Below, piece after piece: positions 25,427 through 35,042 of a stretch of DNA of 64,000 nucleotides. The position numbers and the translations under genes are program-made. Numbering within the stretch: the first letter of the stretch is position 1; every line of letters begins with the position of its first letter. A model generated the notes under the pieces. That model had not been told where the DNA came from. It made no database searches and worked only from the letters and a program-made list of their open reading frames with translations. The DNA comes from Encephalitozoon hellem ATCC 50504 (Eukaryota > Microsporidia > Unikaryonidae). The DNA lies in assembly GCF_000277815.2 (NCBI RefSeq), contig NW_004057897.1, positions 103,644 to 167,643 of the forward strand, read 5' to 3'.

Positions 25427-26269
25427 ATGAGATACAAAATAACTTCAAAAAGACTCAACGAGAAGATCCTGGCAGTACATGTAAACGGAGAGGTCTACAC
25501 GGGAGGAACATCCAAGACACTAATCAATCAGGGCACAGGAGAAGTGATGTGCCGGACTCAGAAATCCATAAGGTCGATAGCAAGCCATGGAAAGTACGTA
25601 TGCTGTGGAAGCTACGATTGTACTGCAGTGCTATTTTGCGATGGAAATGTTGTAGATGTGATTGAGGGCCCGGACACAGAGATCAAGTGTGTTGCATTCT
25701 CTGAGGATGGGAAGTATCTAGCGATGGCAACCAGAGGAAAAGCTGTCTGGGTTGTGAGGATAGGGGAGGAGATAGAGATCGAGGAGATCATAGAGGACCA
25801 TCTCCATGACGTTAAGGGATGCATATTCCACGGGGGATTTCTGTTTACATATGGCTATGACAACACTGTGAAGGTTTATGACAGATTTGATTACGATGGC
25901 ACCTGGGAGCTGGTTCAATCCATTGACGAAAGGAGCACAGTGTGGTGTGTTATTTTCCATGAGGGAAAGATGATATGCACGACTGAGGAAGGAATGGTCA
26001 GCTCGTATATTCTAAGGAACGGATGGGAGTGCGAGGTGTCTAGAAAGCTATCCATGCTCCCTATATATACCATTTGCAGTGTTGGAGGGAACATGGCATA
26101 TGCTCTGAATAGAGGCAGCATTGGGATAATTGATGGAGGTCTTAATGTTGTGGAGACGATTGAGAATGTACACGAAGACTTTATAAATGGGATTGCATAC
26201 GATGAGAGGACAGGCAGAATTGTAAGTGGGGGAGACGATGGGATTCTGAATGTAATTGAGCTACTTTGA
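25427..26269 (+). CDS. CIA1: Cytosolic Fe-S assembly WD40 protein Cia1-like
   Basis: A 280-aa beta-propeller. Weak WD repeats include SIRSIASHGKYVCCGSYDCT, TEIKCVAFSEDGKYLAMAT, EDHLHDVKGCIFH leading to YGYDNTVKVYDR, and ERSTVWCVIFH. The H-HDVK--FH...YD-T+K+Y and STVW--F blocks, in that order, are diagnostic for Cia1/CIAO1, which targets Fe-S clusters to cytosolic and nuclear apoproteins. The protein is shorter than yeast Cia1 (330 aa). Its presence fits the known retention of Fe-S assembly as the main mitosomal task in microsporidia. The ATG follows a tatccatagg leader. Confidence 0.72.
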   Translation: MRYKITSKRLNEKILAVHVNGEVYTGGTSKTLINQGTGEVMCRTQKSIRSIASHGKYVCCGSYDCTAVLFCDGNVVDVIEGPDTEIKCVAFSEDGKYLAMATRGKAVWVVRIGEEIEIEEIIEDHLHDVKGCIFHGGFLFTYGYDNTVKVYDRFDYDGTWELVQSIDERSTVWCVIFHEGKMICTTEEGMVSSYILRNGWECEVSRKLSMLPIYTICSVGGNMAYALNRGSIGIIDGGLNVVETIENVHEDFINGIAYDERTGRIVSGGDDGILNVIELL

Positions 26270-26292
26270 AAACCTTTTTTTAAAAAGACAAG

Positions 26293-26315
26293 AAAAATTT
26301 GCCCCTAAAGAAAGA
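26293..26315 (+). promoter_or_regulatory. AAATTT plus CCCC start signal of the RRM gene
   Basis: AAATTT (26295-26300) is followed by CCCC (26302-26305) eleven bases before the ATG at 26316. This is the strong two-part signal seen at ribosomal protein genes. It supports the ATG at 26316, which lies in the first exon, as the true start of the split RRM gene. Confidence 0.7.
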
Positions 26316-26946
26316 ATGCAATCTGCAAGAAAGACTAATCAACTGGCCATTCCTGATCTCCCGAAGGAGGTAACTGTAAAGGACCTGCTAGAGGCGTTTT
26401 CTAAGTATGGAAAAGAAATGTAAGTGAAGATAAAACATCCTTGGTTCGTGAAACTGAGTCGTGATGAGGATTTTGAGACAGATACTAACTTTTAGAACGG
26501 GCGTTAAGCTTAGCAAGCAAAGAAGATCCAGAGACGAGGATCTTAAGGTGGGGTATGTTGAGTTTGAGACCATTGAGGACACTGAGAAGGCATATGGAGA
26601 GGGGAAGGTTCAGGTAGCTGGAGAACCCAGGCAATTGCACTTTGCAAGAAGAAGAGACCAAAGGATGAAGGAGAGAGTCATTGTGTCGAGCAAGAAGGTG
26701 TATATTTCTGGAATTCCTGATGATACCAACAAGGACGAGCTGTGTTCCCTTTTAGGCAACTGCAAGATATCTGGAGACAAAGGTAAGAACTACCTTTTCG
26801 CAGAGTACGACAACAGTGAGGAGCAAGAAAAAGCACTGAACAAGATCAACAACATGAAGATCAATGGGTCGAAGCTATATGCAATGCCTGCTTATGAGAA
26901 GGCAAACATTGGAAGGATTGGTAGAAAGAGGAGCGACTCCAATTAA
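26316..26946 (+). CDS. Two-RRM RNA-binding protein with one spliceosomal intron
   Basis: Joined exons 26316-26419 and 26496-26946 give a 184-aa protein. RRM1 spans about residues 8-82, with RNP2-like LAIPDLP in exon 1 and RNP1-like VGYVEFE in exon 2, so the intron splits the domain between beta1 and beta3. RRM2 spans about 99-165 (VYISGIP, then NYLFAEYD). A basic tail follows. Without splicing, a TAA at the intron edge would stop translation after 35 codons. The product could be an mRNP or snRNP protein; no specific match to Pab1, U1A or nucleolin is clear. The promoter is of the strong class. Confidence 0.85.
26420..26495 (+). other. 76-nt spliceosomal intron in the RRM gene
   Basis: Donor GTAAGT is at 26420-26425. 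The TACTAAC branch sequence is at 26483-26489 and TTTTAG ends at 26495. Removing it joins exon codons across the boundary as AT|A (Ile) and restores one frame through a complete RRM. The first in-frame codon of the unspliced transcript after the donor G is TAA. The 3' end closely matches that of the second intron in this window (49635-49658). Confidence 0.88.
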
Positions 26947-27035
26947 ACAGGTCTTACTTTTTTAACATAGCGGTTTCTAATTTGTTTGCCTTGTTCTAAG
27001 GCCTAGATTATATTTTTTTTACTGCTACCCGTAGG

Positions 27036-27899
27036 ATGGCCGACTTTGATTCCACCTTGCTAGTAGAAACGGATGCAAAGAAAGACTTTAGGCTTCCCCA
27101 CACTCGGCAAGTGATTCTTGTGGGAGCGGTGTTTGCTGTTCAAAGCTCTCCGTTTCCTAAATATCTCTATGTGTATGACAAGGGGTTTGCAGCCTACCAG
27201 CTTGTTCCGTTCAAGCCCATAGAGACTTTCGAATACAGTGGAGAAGTGCTGGATATCTTTGTTATCAAAGGGAAGATGGTCATTCTCTCGAAGGATTCCG
27301 TGATAGTTTATAATGGAGATGAAAAATGTGTTATTACCGGAGAGTTTAGCGGGAAACTGTCTGAAATAGATGGAAGGCTCGGGATTCAGGAAAGAGCAAA
27401 ACTGACGATATATTCGTTGGACACTCTGGAAGTCCAAGATGTGCATAAGGCGAATGCACACCACTCCATAAGAGACGTACTAATAACGTCTTTTGATACC
27501 ACAGTTTCCCTACATCGCAAAGGTAAAAAGATACTTGAAATTTCCATGCCAGAGAGGATATGCACGGTGTGCACGGATCCACTCCTAACGAACATATATT
27601 GCGGGAGTGACGACGGGACTATATTTTGTTGCAATGCAAACCATATGGAACCAACTGCCATGAAGTATCACAAGAGCAGGATTGTAGGGTTGGACATAAG
27701 TTTCTGTGGAAGATATCTGTATTCTGCAGATGCGGAGGGAGTTGTCTGCATATGGGATGCGAAATTCAATGTAGTGATCGGGAAGGCATGCATGGAATCA
27801 GAAGTAAGGGGGATAAAGGCTGTGTATGCCTCGGAGTGGAGAGGAGAGCTCGATAATGAGGGAAGTGAGCTAGTGATGACAAAGAAAGCAAGTGAATAA
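27036..27899 (+). CDS. WD40 protein, possibly Ipi3/WDR18-like
   Basis: A 287-aa propeller protein. Later repeats are clearest: ERICTVCTDPLLTNIYCGSD-DGTIF and KSRIVGLDISFCGRYLYSADAEGVVCIWDA. The pairing I--V--DPL---IY-GS-DG-IF followed by H---+--L-+S--G--L-S---+G-+-+WD resembles Ipi3/WDR18 of the Rix1 complex, which helps 60S subunit maturation and ITS2 processing. Early repeats are degenerate. A role in another WD complex cannot be excluded. The start follows CCC (27028-27030). Confidence 0.6.
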   Translation: MADFDSTLLVETDAKKDFRLPHTRQVILVGAVFAVQSSPFPKYLYVYDKGFAAYQLVPFKPIETFEYSGEVLDIFVIKGKMVILSKDSVIVYNGDEKCVITGEFSGKLSEIDGRLGIQERAKLTIYSLDTLEVQDVHKANAHHSIRDVLITSFDTTVSLHRKGKKILEISMPERICTVCTDPLLTNIYCGSDDGTIFCCNANHMEPTAMKYHKSRIVGLDISFCGRYLYSADAEGVVCIWDAKFNVVIGKACMESEVRGIKAVYASEWRGELDNEGSELVMTKKASE

Positions 27900-27979
27900 A
27901 GAGCATTGTGCCCAAAGGATTTTATAAAGTATAACAAGTATTTAAAAAGTACAAAGTATACTGCCTCCAGTACATTGTA

Positions 27980-28591
27980 TTAACAACATCTACGATTAAT
28001 CTTTCTATTTATCCCACTAGCAGGGGAGTTACAAAGGCTTCCAGCCTCCCACTTTTGACCTGATGCCTGCTTCTTGAGGAGAATCATAGCCATGTCTTCG
28101 AATATGTTGTTTACATTCTCCCCTGTCTTGGCACTTGTGGTGTAGTACTGCGCCTTCATTTCGTCTGCCTTACTTTTGAATCTACTTTCCATTTCGTAGT
28201 ATGTAGTGCTGTCTACTTTGTCCCTCTTGTTCCCGACAAGAAACAAAGGAACGTTTCCCGTCTCCTCTCTTATACGTCCAAACCATCTATCCACGCAGGA
28301 GAAGGTCCTCTCATCGCTAATATCGAAGATGAGGAGAATCCCATCTGCGTTTCTATAGTAGCTTTTTGTTATCGAAAAAAATCTCTCCTGTCCTGCGGTA
28401 TCCCAGATGTTGAGCATGACATTCTTTCCATTCAAAACTATGTTCTTGGAAACAGTATCCACCCCGATGGTTGTCATTAAGGACTGCTTGAAGTCATCTT
28501 CCTTATACTTGTGGAGAAGACATGTCTTACCTACATCGCTCTCTCCTAAGACAATTATTTTGTAGCGGTAGTCTATCCTTGGTGTAGCCAT
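27980..28591 (-). CDS. Rab/Ypt small GTPase
   Basis: A 203-aa Ras-superfamily GTPase of Rab type. P-loop GESDVGKT, switch I TTIGVDT, switch II WDTAGQERF, then GNKRDK and TSAKT for guanine binding. The C-terminus is RRCC, a double-cysteine geranylgeranylation signal. RabF-like segments (IGVD, KLNIWDTAG-like, YYRNADGILLIFD) support Rab rather than Rho. Subtype is uncertain; the sequence is between Ypt1/Rab1 and Rab18-type proteins. The start at 28591 follows CCCC; nothing upstream in the frame is an ATG. Confidence 0.88.
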   Translation of the reverse strand: MATPRIDYRYKIIVLGESDVGKTCLLHKYKEDDFKQSLMTTIGVDTVSKNIVLNGKNVMLNIWDTAGQERFFSITKSYYRNADGILLIFDISDERTFSCVDRWFGRIREETGNVPLFLVGNKRDKVDSTTYYEMESRFKSKADEMKAQYYTTSAKTGENVNNIFEDMAMILLKKQASGQKWEAGSLCNSPASGINRKINRRCC

Positions 28592-28779
28592 TTTTGATAG
28601 GGGCTTTACTGTTATTTGCAATTGACTCTCATAACCATGAGCCAGCGCTTTACAATTGAAAGATTCACATCAATAGGTTGTCTGAGACAAATCAAAACAA
28701 ACCAATGAGTGATGTGATCTCCTTAAGAACAAATAAAAGAAAATTGATATGATATAATAGGAACCCAAGGATAAGGGTT

Positions 28780-31700
28780 ATGACGGATTTGATGGGAAGA
28801 TTTCGGCACATATCGAGAGAGAAAAGAAGAAGGTATCCTCGGAATATTATAAGGAACCAGAAGTACAAGTGGTATACGTTTATCTTTGCAGTTCTTAGGC
28901 TTCAATTCAGCCATTTTTTCAACACATTTCTGTTTTTTGTGTGCATGACACAGCTGAAAAAGGAGTATCTTGTGTCATCTCTTGTGGCCTCTGTCGGGCC
29001 GTGGGCAATGGTTCTGGCATTTTCGCTTTTTAAGGAGGGAGTGGAGGACTACAAGAGACACGAGAGAGACAAGGTTACAAATAACCAGCTGTATGCAAAG
29101 CTCACAAATCAAGGGTTTGTGCGTGTGCCCAGCTCAAGGATAGAGGTTGGAGACTTGATTTTGCTAGAGAAGAACGAAAGAGTGCCTGCCGACATGGTTC
29201 TTCTCAAGACTTCTGATGTGTCTGGACAGGTGTTTGTAAGGACAGATCAGCTGGATGGGGAAACGGATTGGAAGTTGAAACTGACGATTCCAAGGTTGCA
29301 ATCTGCGGCATTTGATGAGCTTCGGAAGCTAAGTGTGCTTGCAGAGCAGCCAAACAAGAACATATATTCATTTACAGGGAAGATCAAGATAGGTAGGTTT
29401 TCCCAGAATGAGCTTGAGGAAGTGGAAGAGGAGGATGGAGAGGAGCAGGGGTTTGTCCGGCACCTTGAAAGGCTTTTAGAGTTTGATTTTGGAAAGATAG
29501 AGGAAGTGTCAGATGTGTGCGAGAAGCCGCGGGATGTTTCTTGGGTCTACTCTTCGCCCATTCAAGAGAATGAGGAAAATGAGTTTCCACGTGAAAACCT
29601 TTCAGGCTCGGATGAAAACGGTGAGAATTCTGCTGAAGTTCTGACGGAAGGGTTTGAGGTGGGTAACGAAAGTAACGTAGGAAGAGAGGCTGAAGAAGCA
29701 GATACAAGTCTAAGGGACGAGGGCGAAAAAGAGAATATTGCCGAGCCACTTGATTGCGAGAACATGCTATGGATGAACACTGTTGTTGCCACATGCTCGG
29801 TTCTTGGGTGCGTTGTATACACGGGGAAGGATTCAAAGGCTATGCTCAACACCTCCCAGCCACGAAACAAGATAGGAAAGATTGAGCTTGAGCTGAACGG
29901 ATACATGAAAGTTCTGGGGGCAGGGTGCATGATTCTTGCAGGGATCTTTACATACATGCGTGGAGCCACATCTAGGCCGGATATCATATTCATTAGGTTT
30001 CTTGTTCTTTTTTCTTCTGTGATTCCTATTTCGCTGAGGATTACTGTGGATTGGGCACGGTATTGCTACGGAAGGTATATATCTGGGGACGAAAAAATAG
30101 AAGGAGCAATGATGAGGTCGAATGGATTGCCTGAAGAGCTTGGAAGAGTATCTTATTTTCTTACGGACAAGACTGGGACGTTAACTAAAAACGAGATGGA
30201 GATGAAGAAAATACATCTCGGGACTATTTGTTATACAAAGGAGTTGAATAGAGAAATCAGTAAGAACCTTGCAAAAGTCCTGAACAGTAGAAGTGATGGG
30301 AAGGGAGTGTTTTCCAGAGGAAAGAAGGATATTAATGCAAGGGTGTATGACTTGGTGCAAGCGCTCAGCGTATGCCATAATGTTACACCTGTTATTTCTG
30401 AGAACGAGGTAAGCTACCAAGCATCAAGCCCCGATGAGGTTGCAATTGTTCAATGGACGGAGTGTGTTGGAATGAAATTGTACAGAAGAGACAGGTCGAG
30501 GATAATTATAAGAGACCCCTTGAACGATGAGCAGGAGTATCAGGTGCTCTATACTTTTCCATTTACTAGCGAAACGAAGAGAATGGGGATCATAGTGAGG
30601 TACAACGAAGAAATCATATTCTTTTTGAAAGGTGCTGATGCTGTAATGAAAAGGATAGTAAAAGGTAACGACTGGGTTGAGGAAGAAGCAGATAACATGG
30701 CCAGGGACGGGCTAAGAACACTCGTCATAGCGAAGAGAGTTCTTAGCAAAAAGGAATTCGAAACTTTTGAGGAGATGTACAACAAGGCATGGATAAGTCT
30801 AGTTGACAGGGCAGAAGCTGTGGGAAAGGCAATGGAGATGATTGAAAATAATATGAATGTCCTTGGCATAACGGGTGTTGAGGACAAACTCCAGGACGAT
30901 GTCAAGGTTACACTTGAGAATTTGAGGAATGCAGAGATGAAGATCTGGATGCTTACTGGAGACAAGATAGAGACCGCCATCTCGATTGCAAGGTCTTCCA
31001 GGATCTTTCACAGAGGCACTTCATACCTGGTTATCAGCAATGCAAACTCTGCTGGAGAGGTTAAGGCAAAGCTTGACCTGCTACGTGGGTCTGGATATAA
31101 CTCCTTAGTTATTGATGGGCAGAGCCTGTCATTTGTGATTGAAAGTTGTATGGACGAATTCATCGAGGTAACCTCTAAGCTAGAGGCCGTTGTTGGATGT
31201 AGATACACACCCACCCAAAAGGCAGCCATTGCGAGGGAGCTGAAGAACAAAACAAAGAAATGCGTCTGCTGTATTGGAGACGGAGGGAACGACGTTTCAA
31301 TGATAACAGAAGCAAATGTAGGGATAGGGATAGTTGGGAAGGAGGGCAATCAAGCATCTCTGGCAGCCGACTTCAGTATTAATAAGTTCAGTCATGTTTC
31401 CGATCTTCTTTTCTGGCATGGAAGGAACTCATACCAAAGAACAGCAAAGATAGCACACCTGATAATACATAGAGGACTTACCTTGACAGTGATTCAAGCT
31501 ATTTTTTGTTCTCTCATATACTTTGTTCCTGTCGGCCTGTTCAGAGGAGAGCTCCTCATGATGTTTATAACTGTCTATACCTTTCTTCCCATATTCTCCA
31601 TTATTTGCTCGAGTGACATAAGTAGAAGCGTTGTTGTAAAGTTTCCTGAGCTATACAAAGAGCTTACTGAAAACAAACTTTTATCTTACAGGCATTTTTC

Positions 31701-32070
31701 TGTATGGATACTGATATCGTTCTATCAGGGAACGATCATGATGATAACATTCTATCTGCTGAAGCAGGAGTTTTTTATTATCTCGACCTTGACTTTCACA
31801 AGTCTTATCATCAACGAGCTTCTGATGGTGATATTGACAACCACCAGGATGACATCGATGGTCTTTGTATCTTCTGGAGTGTCTCTAGCTATATATATTG
31901 TCTACTTTATCCTTAGAAAAGGACTTCTAAGATACCAGAAGCCCTTCTATCTCTTCCTGCTGAAAATCGCTGTTGTAAACACTCTTGCAATACTAGTTAG
32001 CGTAATTCAGAAGCTTTGGATGAAGTATATGAGCCCCCCAACGTACTCAAAACTGGAGGTTCTAGTATAG
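28780..32070 (+). CDS. P4-type ATPase, phospholipid flippase
   Basis: A 1096-aa P-type ATPase of the aminophospholipid-flippase class. The actuator motif is DQLDGETDWKLK, where P4 enzymes have DGET instead of TGES. The phosphorylated aspartate is at about 463 in DKTGTLTKNEM, and the hinge motif is GDGGNDVSMI. About ten membrane spans are visible. An acidic insert of some 110 residues (about 205-320), rich in E and S, lies between the DGET and DKTGT motifs. P4 ATPases keep lipid asymmetry and support vesicle budding in the late Golgi and at the plasma membrane; they usually need a Cdc50 partner, not seen here. The ATG follows GGG. Confidence 0.92.
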   Translation: MTDLMGRFRHISREKRRRYPRNIIRNQKYKWYTFIFAVLRLQFSHFFNTFLFFVCMTQLKKEYLVSSLVASVGPWAMVLAFSLFKEGVEDYKRHERDKVTNNQLYAKLTNQGFVRVPSSRIEVGDLILLEKNERVPADMVLLKTSDVSGQVFVRTDQLDGETDWKLKLTIPRLQSAAFDELRKLSVLAEQPNKNIYSFTGKIKIGRFSQNELEEVEEEDGEEQGFVRHLERLLEFDFGKIEEVSDVCEKPRDVSWVYSSPIQENEENEFPRENLSGSDENGENSAEVLTEGFEVGNESNVGREAEEADTSLRDEGEKENIAEPLDCENMLWMNTVVATCSVLGCVVYTGKDSKAMLNTSQPRNKIGKIELELNGYMKVLGAGCMILAGIFTYMRGATSRPDIIFIRFLVLFSSVIPISLRITVDWARYCYGRYISGDEKIEGAMMRSNGLPEELGRVSYFLTDKTGTLTKNEMEMKKIHLGTICYTKELNREISKNLAKVLNSRSDGKGVFSRGKKDINARVYDLVQALSVCHNVTPVISENEVSYQASSPDEVAIVQWTECVGMKLYRRDRSRIIIRDPLNDEQEYQVLYTFPFTSETKRMGIIVRYNEEIIFFLKGADAVMKRIVKGNDWVEEEADNMARDGLRTLVIAKRVLSKKEFETFEEMYNKAWISLVDRAEAVGKAMEMIENNMNVLGITGVEDKLQDDVKVTLENLRNAEMKIWMLTGDKIETAISIARSSRIFHRGTSYLVISNANSAGEVKAKLDLLRGSGYNSLVIDGQSLSFVIESCMDEFIEVTSKLEAVVGCRYTPTQKAAIARELKNKTKKCVCCIGDGGNDVSMITEANVGIGIVGKEGNQASLAADFSINKFSHVSDLLFWHGRNSYQRTAKIAHLIIHRGLTLTVIQAIFCSLIYFVPVGLFRGELLMMFITVYTFLPIFSIICSSDISRSVVVKFPELYKELTENKLLSYRHFSVWILISFYQGTIMMITFYLLKQEFFIISTLTFTSLIINELLMVILTTTRMTSMVFVSSGVSLAIYIVYFILRKGLLRYQKPFYLFLLKIAVVNTLAILVSVIQKLWMKYMSPPTYSKLEVLV

Positions 32071-32128
32071 TTTGCTCGCAATGGCAGATAAATCAATTTT
32101 TCAAAAAATACAACTTAATTAAAGAAGT

Positions 32129-32683
32129 TTAATTAGAGATCTGAGCAGCCTCAGTGCTGTATCCCGTTATAACAACATCTCCATAGAATAGCCTTAAGAA
32201 GAACCTTCCTAGCGCACTATGATATATCCTGTAGAGGGGATTGCCTCTGAGATCCAGGCTTTTCAGTGCACCGGTGTTTCTGAGCTTCAAAACATGCCAG
32301 GGAAATGATGTTAGCTTGTTGTTTGATAAATTAAGTACTTCCAAGCTCTTCATGCTGTTCACTTCTTGGGGGATGCTTTCCACTTCATTGTTGGAGAGAT
32401 TGAGCTCTACGAGCCAGTCCAGGGTCCCTATTTCAGAAGGTAGTTCTTTCAGCTTGTTGCTTGACAGATCAAGCTTTTTAATTAAATTGTTAGCTCCAAG
32501 CGCCTCCATAATCTCGGGGGACATAGACTCAAGATCCATGTTGCAAAGATCGCATGCAGGAAGCTCCGTGCTTCCAATTATGCTCACTGCTTCCCGTACA
32601 TTGTCTGCGATAAAGGGCACTGCTGCTAGAGCATACGCCAAAAAGAGAGATAAGGCATTTATTCTGGCTCTCATTATATTCAT
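32129..32683 (-). CDS. Secreted leucine-rich repeat protein
   Basis: A 184-aa protein with a signal peptide (about 1-24, ALSLFLAYALAAVPF) followed by four to five LRR units: LIKKLDLSSNKLKELPSEIG, LVELNLSNNEVESIPQEV, LEVLNLSNNKLTSFPWHVL and LKSLDLRGNPL. The repeats are of the short Ras-binding/SDS22-like kind (LxxLxLSxNxLxxxPxxI). A C-terminal cap has FFLRLFYGD. A set of such secreted LRR proteins is known in Encephalitozoon, with possible host-contact roles; this is inference. The start at 32683 follows CCCC. Confidence 0.82.
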   Translation of the reverse strand: MNIMRARINALSLFLAYALAAVPFIADNVREAVSIIGSTELPACDLCNMDLESMSPEIMEALGANNLIKKLDLSSNKLKELPSEIGTLDWLVELNLSNNEVESIPQEVNSMKSLEVLNLSNNKLTSFPWHVLKLRNTGALKSLDLRGNPLYRIYHSALGRFFLRLFYGDVVITGYSTEAAQISN

Positions 32684-32756
32684 TTGATAGGGGAGACTTT
32701 TTTTATATTTTAACAAAATAGTTTTATTTTTTATTACATTGAAGATATACTAGAAT

Positions 32757-33530
32757 CTAATTTCTTCTATAGTAGTTCATTCCACTTCTTGGGCTCCCAT
32801 CGCTCCACCTGTGCTTTTCCATACGTCCAGTGGGCATTCTTTTAGATCGCTTGGCATTTTCTTGGCTTTCTAGCCTTCTTCTGTCTGCATGGTAATTCTC
32901 GATTCTATTTCCATCTCTTAACGATCCTTCTACCCAATTTGCCTGACTTGTGATATTTCTCTCATCGGGCCTGTTTTTTCCCATAGAACCTATTTGTGTG
33001 TATAGTAGTCTTTGAGATGCAAGTAGCTCCTCCACAAGACTTGCCGTCGCCTTTGCAACATGTATGAATCCGCATCTCTCTCCCTTTGCACACAAGTCTT
33101 TTTCATGATCGGTACACACACCGTCACTTATTCTATAGCAGTTTCCAAGCTCAACAACTATCCTCTTTCCACAATAATATCTTTTTCCGATCTCTTCCAT
33201 GCATCTTAGAGCGGCCCTCTCCTCCTCAAACTCAATGTAAATGTTCCCCAGAAGCTGGGGAGAGATGTTGGAAGCAATTGCAAGCATTCTGACAGCGCCA
33301 TACTTTACAGACATCTCCGAAAACCAATCCTCGTAAAAAAGGTCGAGGTGAATCTGGACCGCATCCTTACTCAGCACAGATTCCGGATCATTCCTAGGAT
33401 ACAAGTACATGTTCTTTATAACAACAACCTTGCTTCTTGAAGGAATCCTGTGAGCCTTTGTGCACTCGAGGCCGTATCTACATCCGTTTGTTTTTGAGTA
33501 GAAAATACACACGTCTTTTCCTGCAACCAT
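32757..33530 (-). CDS. U2AF small subunit (U2AF35)
   Basis: A 257-aa splicing factor. Two CCCH fingers flank a U2AF-homology RRM: CIFYSKTNGCRYGLECTKAH at about 8-27 and CTDHEKDLCAKGERCGFIH at about 139-157, with GNIYIEFEEERAAL as RNP1 and CGKRIVVEL before the second finger. The tail is rich in R, S and N, a modest RS-like region. The protein recognises the 3' splice-site AG with U2AF65. Its retention fits the two introns found here. In both, the AG lies only about 6 nt beyond the branch A, leaving little pyrimidine tract. The start follows CCC. Confidence 0.9.
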   Translation of the reverse strand: MVAGKDVCIFYSKTNGCRYGLECTKAHRIPSRSKVVVIKNMYLYPRNDPESVLSKDAVQIHLDLFYEDWFSEMSVKYGAVRMLAIASNISPQLLGNIYIEFEEERAALRCMEEIGKRYYCGKRIVVELGNCYRISDGVCTDHEKDLCAKGERCGFIHVAKATASLVEELLASQRLLYTQIGSMGKNRPDERNITSQANWVEGSLRDGNRIENYHADRRRLESQENAKRSKRMPTGRMEKHRWSDGSPRSGMNYYRRN

Positions 33531-33611
33531 TTTTGCTCCAGGGATCCCGAGCGGTGAAATTCTGTTGCTGCTTGATATAGAGACCCCAAATTACCTCCCT
33601 TTATAAGCCTT

Positions 33612-34082
33612 ATGGAAGAGAACAAAGTAAAGATTTCTATCACGGCCTTGGGCAAGGAAAGCTATGTGGGTGTGCTTTGCGAGTATGTGCCGGGCAAGCA
33701 CATTGTTTTAGGTGATGTGGTACGAAGGCATATAGGGCCGATTGAAAACAGAAAGGATGCATTCGTATATCCAAGGATGAAGTTCAGGATAGACAACATT
33801 AAAGAGATTGGGGTTGTAGGGGCTTTTAATGGTACTTGGAGGGAAGAGGCACATTTGGTACTTGAGGTCCTAAGGCATAAGGCTCAAGGCCTTGAGAGTA
33901 GGGTATTAGATGAAAAAAGAGCTTCGAAGCCCGACGAAGGTCCTGCAAAGATCAGGAGAAGTAGGGACGGAGAGATGGAAAGGGCTCTGAGCATGTATAG
34001 AAGCCCACGAATAGAGAAGTTATCAAAAACGCTGGCTGCTGGGCCTACTACTAAGTCACAGGCTTCCAGACACGTAAAGTGA
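33612..34082 (+). CDS. Hypothetical protein, N-terminal Sm-like fold possible
   Basis: A 156-aa protein. The first 70 residues have a beta-rich pattern (KVKISITALGKESYVGVLCEY then HIVLGDVVRR) that faintly recalls an Sm1 motif with a G-L turn, as in LSm or Gemin proteins. No Sm2 motif (R-G) is found, so this is only a fold guess. The rest is basic and polar, with a short helix (REEAHLVLEVLRHK). The start follows CCC (ttacctccctt). It is divergent from U2AF35 over 81 bp. Confidence 0.7.
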   Translation: MEENKVKISITALGKESYVGVLCEYVPGKHIVLGDVVRRHIGPIENRKDAFVYPRMKFRIDNIKEIGVVGAFNGTWREEAHLVLEVLRHKAQGLESRVLDEKRASKPDEGPAKIRRSRDGEMERALSMYRSPRIEKLSKTLAAGPTTKSQASRHVK

Positions 34083-34213
34083 TTTACTAGCTAAGAATAA
34101 AATAACTACAATATAAGAGCTGCTGGATTGGATTGTGATTTTTTGACGAGCTTTCTGAAAACTCCTTTATAATGAGGCCGGAGATTTGATTGATCGAAAT
34201 TGATTTAAAACAG

Positions 34214-34966
34214 ATGAAACAACAAGCTCTGATGGAGACAACAAATGACGACGGAGGGTCAAAAAAGATTCTTTACGAGTCTCTTTGTACTGTGGAGGCC
34301 GAGAATTTGAGCGAAGCGTGTAATAACGCAATTGAAGGGAAAAGATCATCCACGGGGAAGAGGGCCAAAATAGCAAGGTTTGTTGGAGAGATGTGCTGCT
34401 GTGGAGATATGTTTGGGTCGGATACATTTATCAATGAGTCGGTGTTTTCTGCAATGGGATACATAGAGAAGAATACCCAGGGAGTAAAGGATATGTTCAT
34501 CAATTCTGAGTCAGAGGAGAACGTGAATAACTGTGTCAAGCTGCTTGAGCTGAATGAAAAGATAGACTATTCTTCTGTTCATCCAAAGGATGTTGGAATG
34601 GGATTCAAGATATATGTGGAGGAGAATCTGAAGAATGTCATTCCGCACAATGTTCGAAAAAGGGTTATAGAGGCGTATAAAAACAAGGACGATGACAAGA
34701 AAAAGATAATAATTCCCAGGATTCCATTTGTGCTGAGTGATCCGAACAGGATGTTTCTTAAATCACTGAAAAGTATTTTCCTTGGGATTGAGGCGAACAG
34801 CAAAGAAAATGAAGTGGATGTTGACGAGATATATAGGCAGTTTGGGCCCCTGATAATAAGAAGGCCAAGCGAAATGCTTGATATGGACACGGATATCTTG
34901 AAGGCGATATTGATTGATTTGATGAAGGCTGATTTTGACGAGTTTCCTATTTCCTTTTATCCATAA
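34214..34966 (+). CDS. RhoGAP-domain-like protein
   Basis: A 250-aa protein. The C-terminal half resembles a RhoGAP domain: IPFVLSDPNRMFLKSLKSIFLGI corresponds to the LP--N---L--L--FL segment, and VDEIYRQFGPLIIRRPSE to the LA-VF-P-LL block. The first half holds a short Cys-rich stretch (GEMCCCGDMFG) that may cover the arginine-finger region, but no clear G-x-x-R-x-S/G finger is seen, so activity is uncertain. The start is the first ATG after an in-frame stop (34187-34189); the next ATG (34232) is also possible. No CCC/GGG is close. Confidence 0.6.
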   Translation: MKQQALMETTNDDGGSKKILYESLCTVEAENLSEACNNAIEGKRSSTGKRAKIARFVGEMCCCGDMFGSDTFINESVFSAMGYIEKNTQGVKDMFINSESEENVNNCVKLLELNEKIDYSSVHPKDVGMGFKIYVEENLKNVIPHNVRKRVIEAYKNKDDDKKKIIIPRIPFVLSDPNRMFLKSLKSIFLGIEANSKENEVDVDEIYRQFGPLIIRRPSEMLDMDTDILKAILIDLMKADFDEFPISFYP

Positions 34967-35042
34967 GGCTAGCATGCTGGATGTTGCTTTGGACAAGAGA
35001 CCTTTACTAATAAACAGATTGGGTGTTTGGGTGTGAAAAAGA

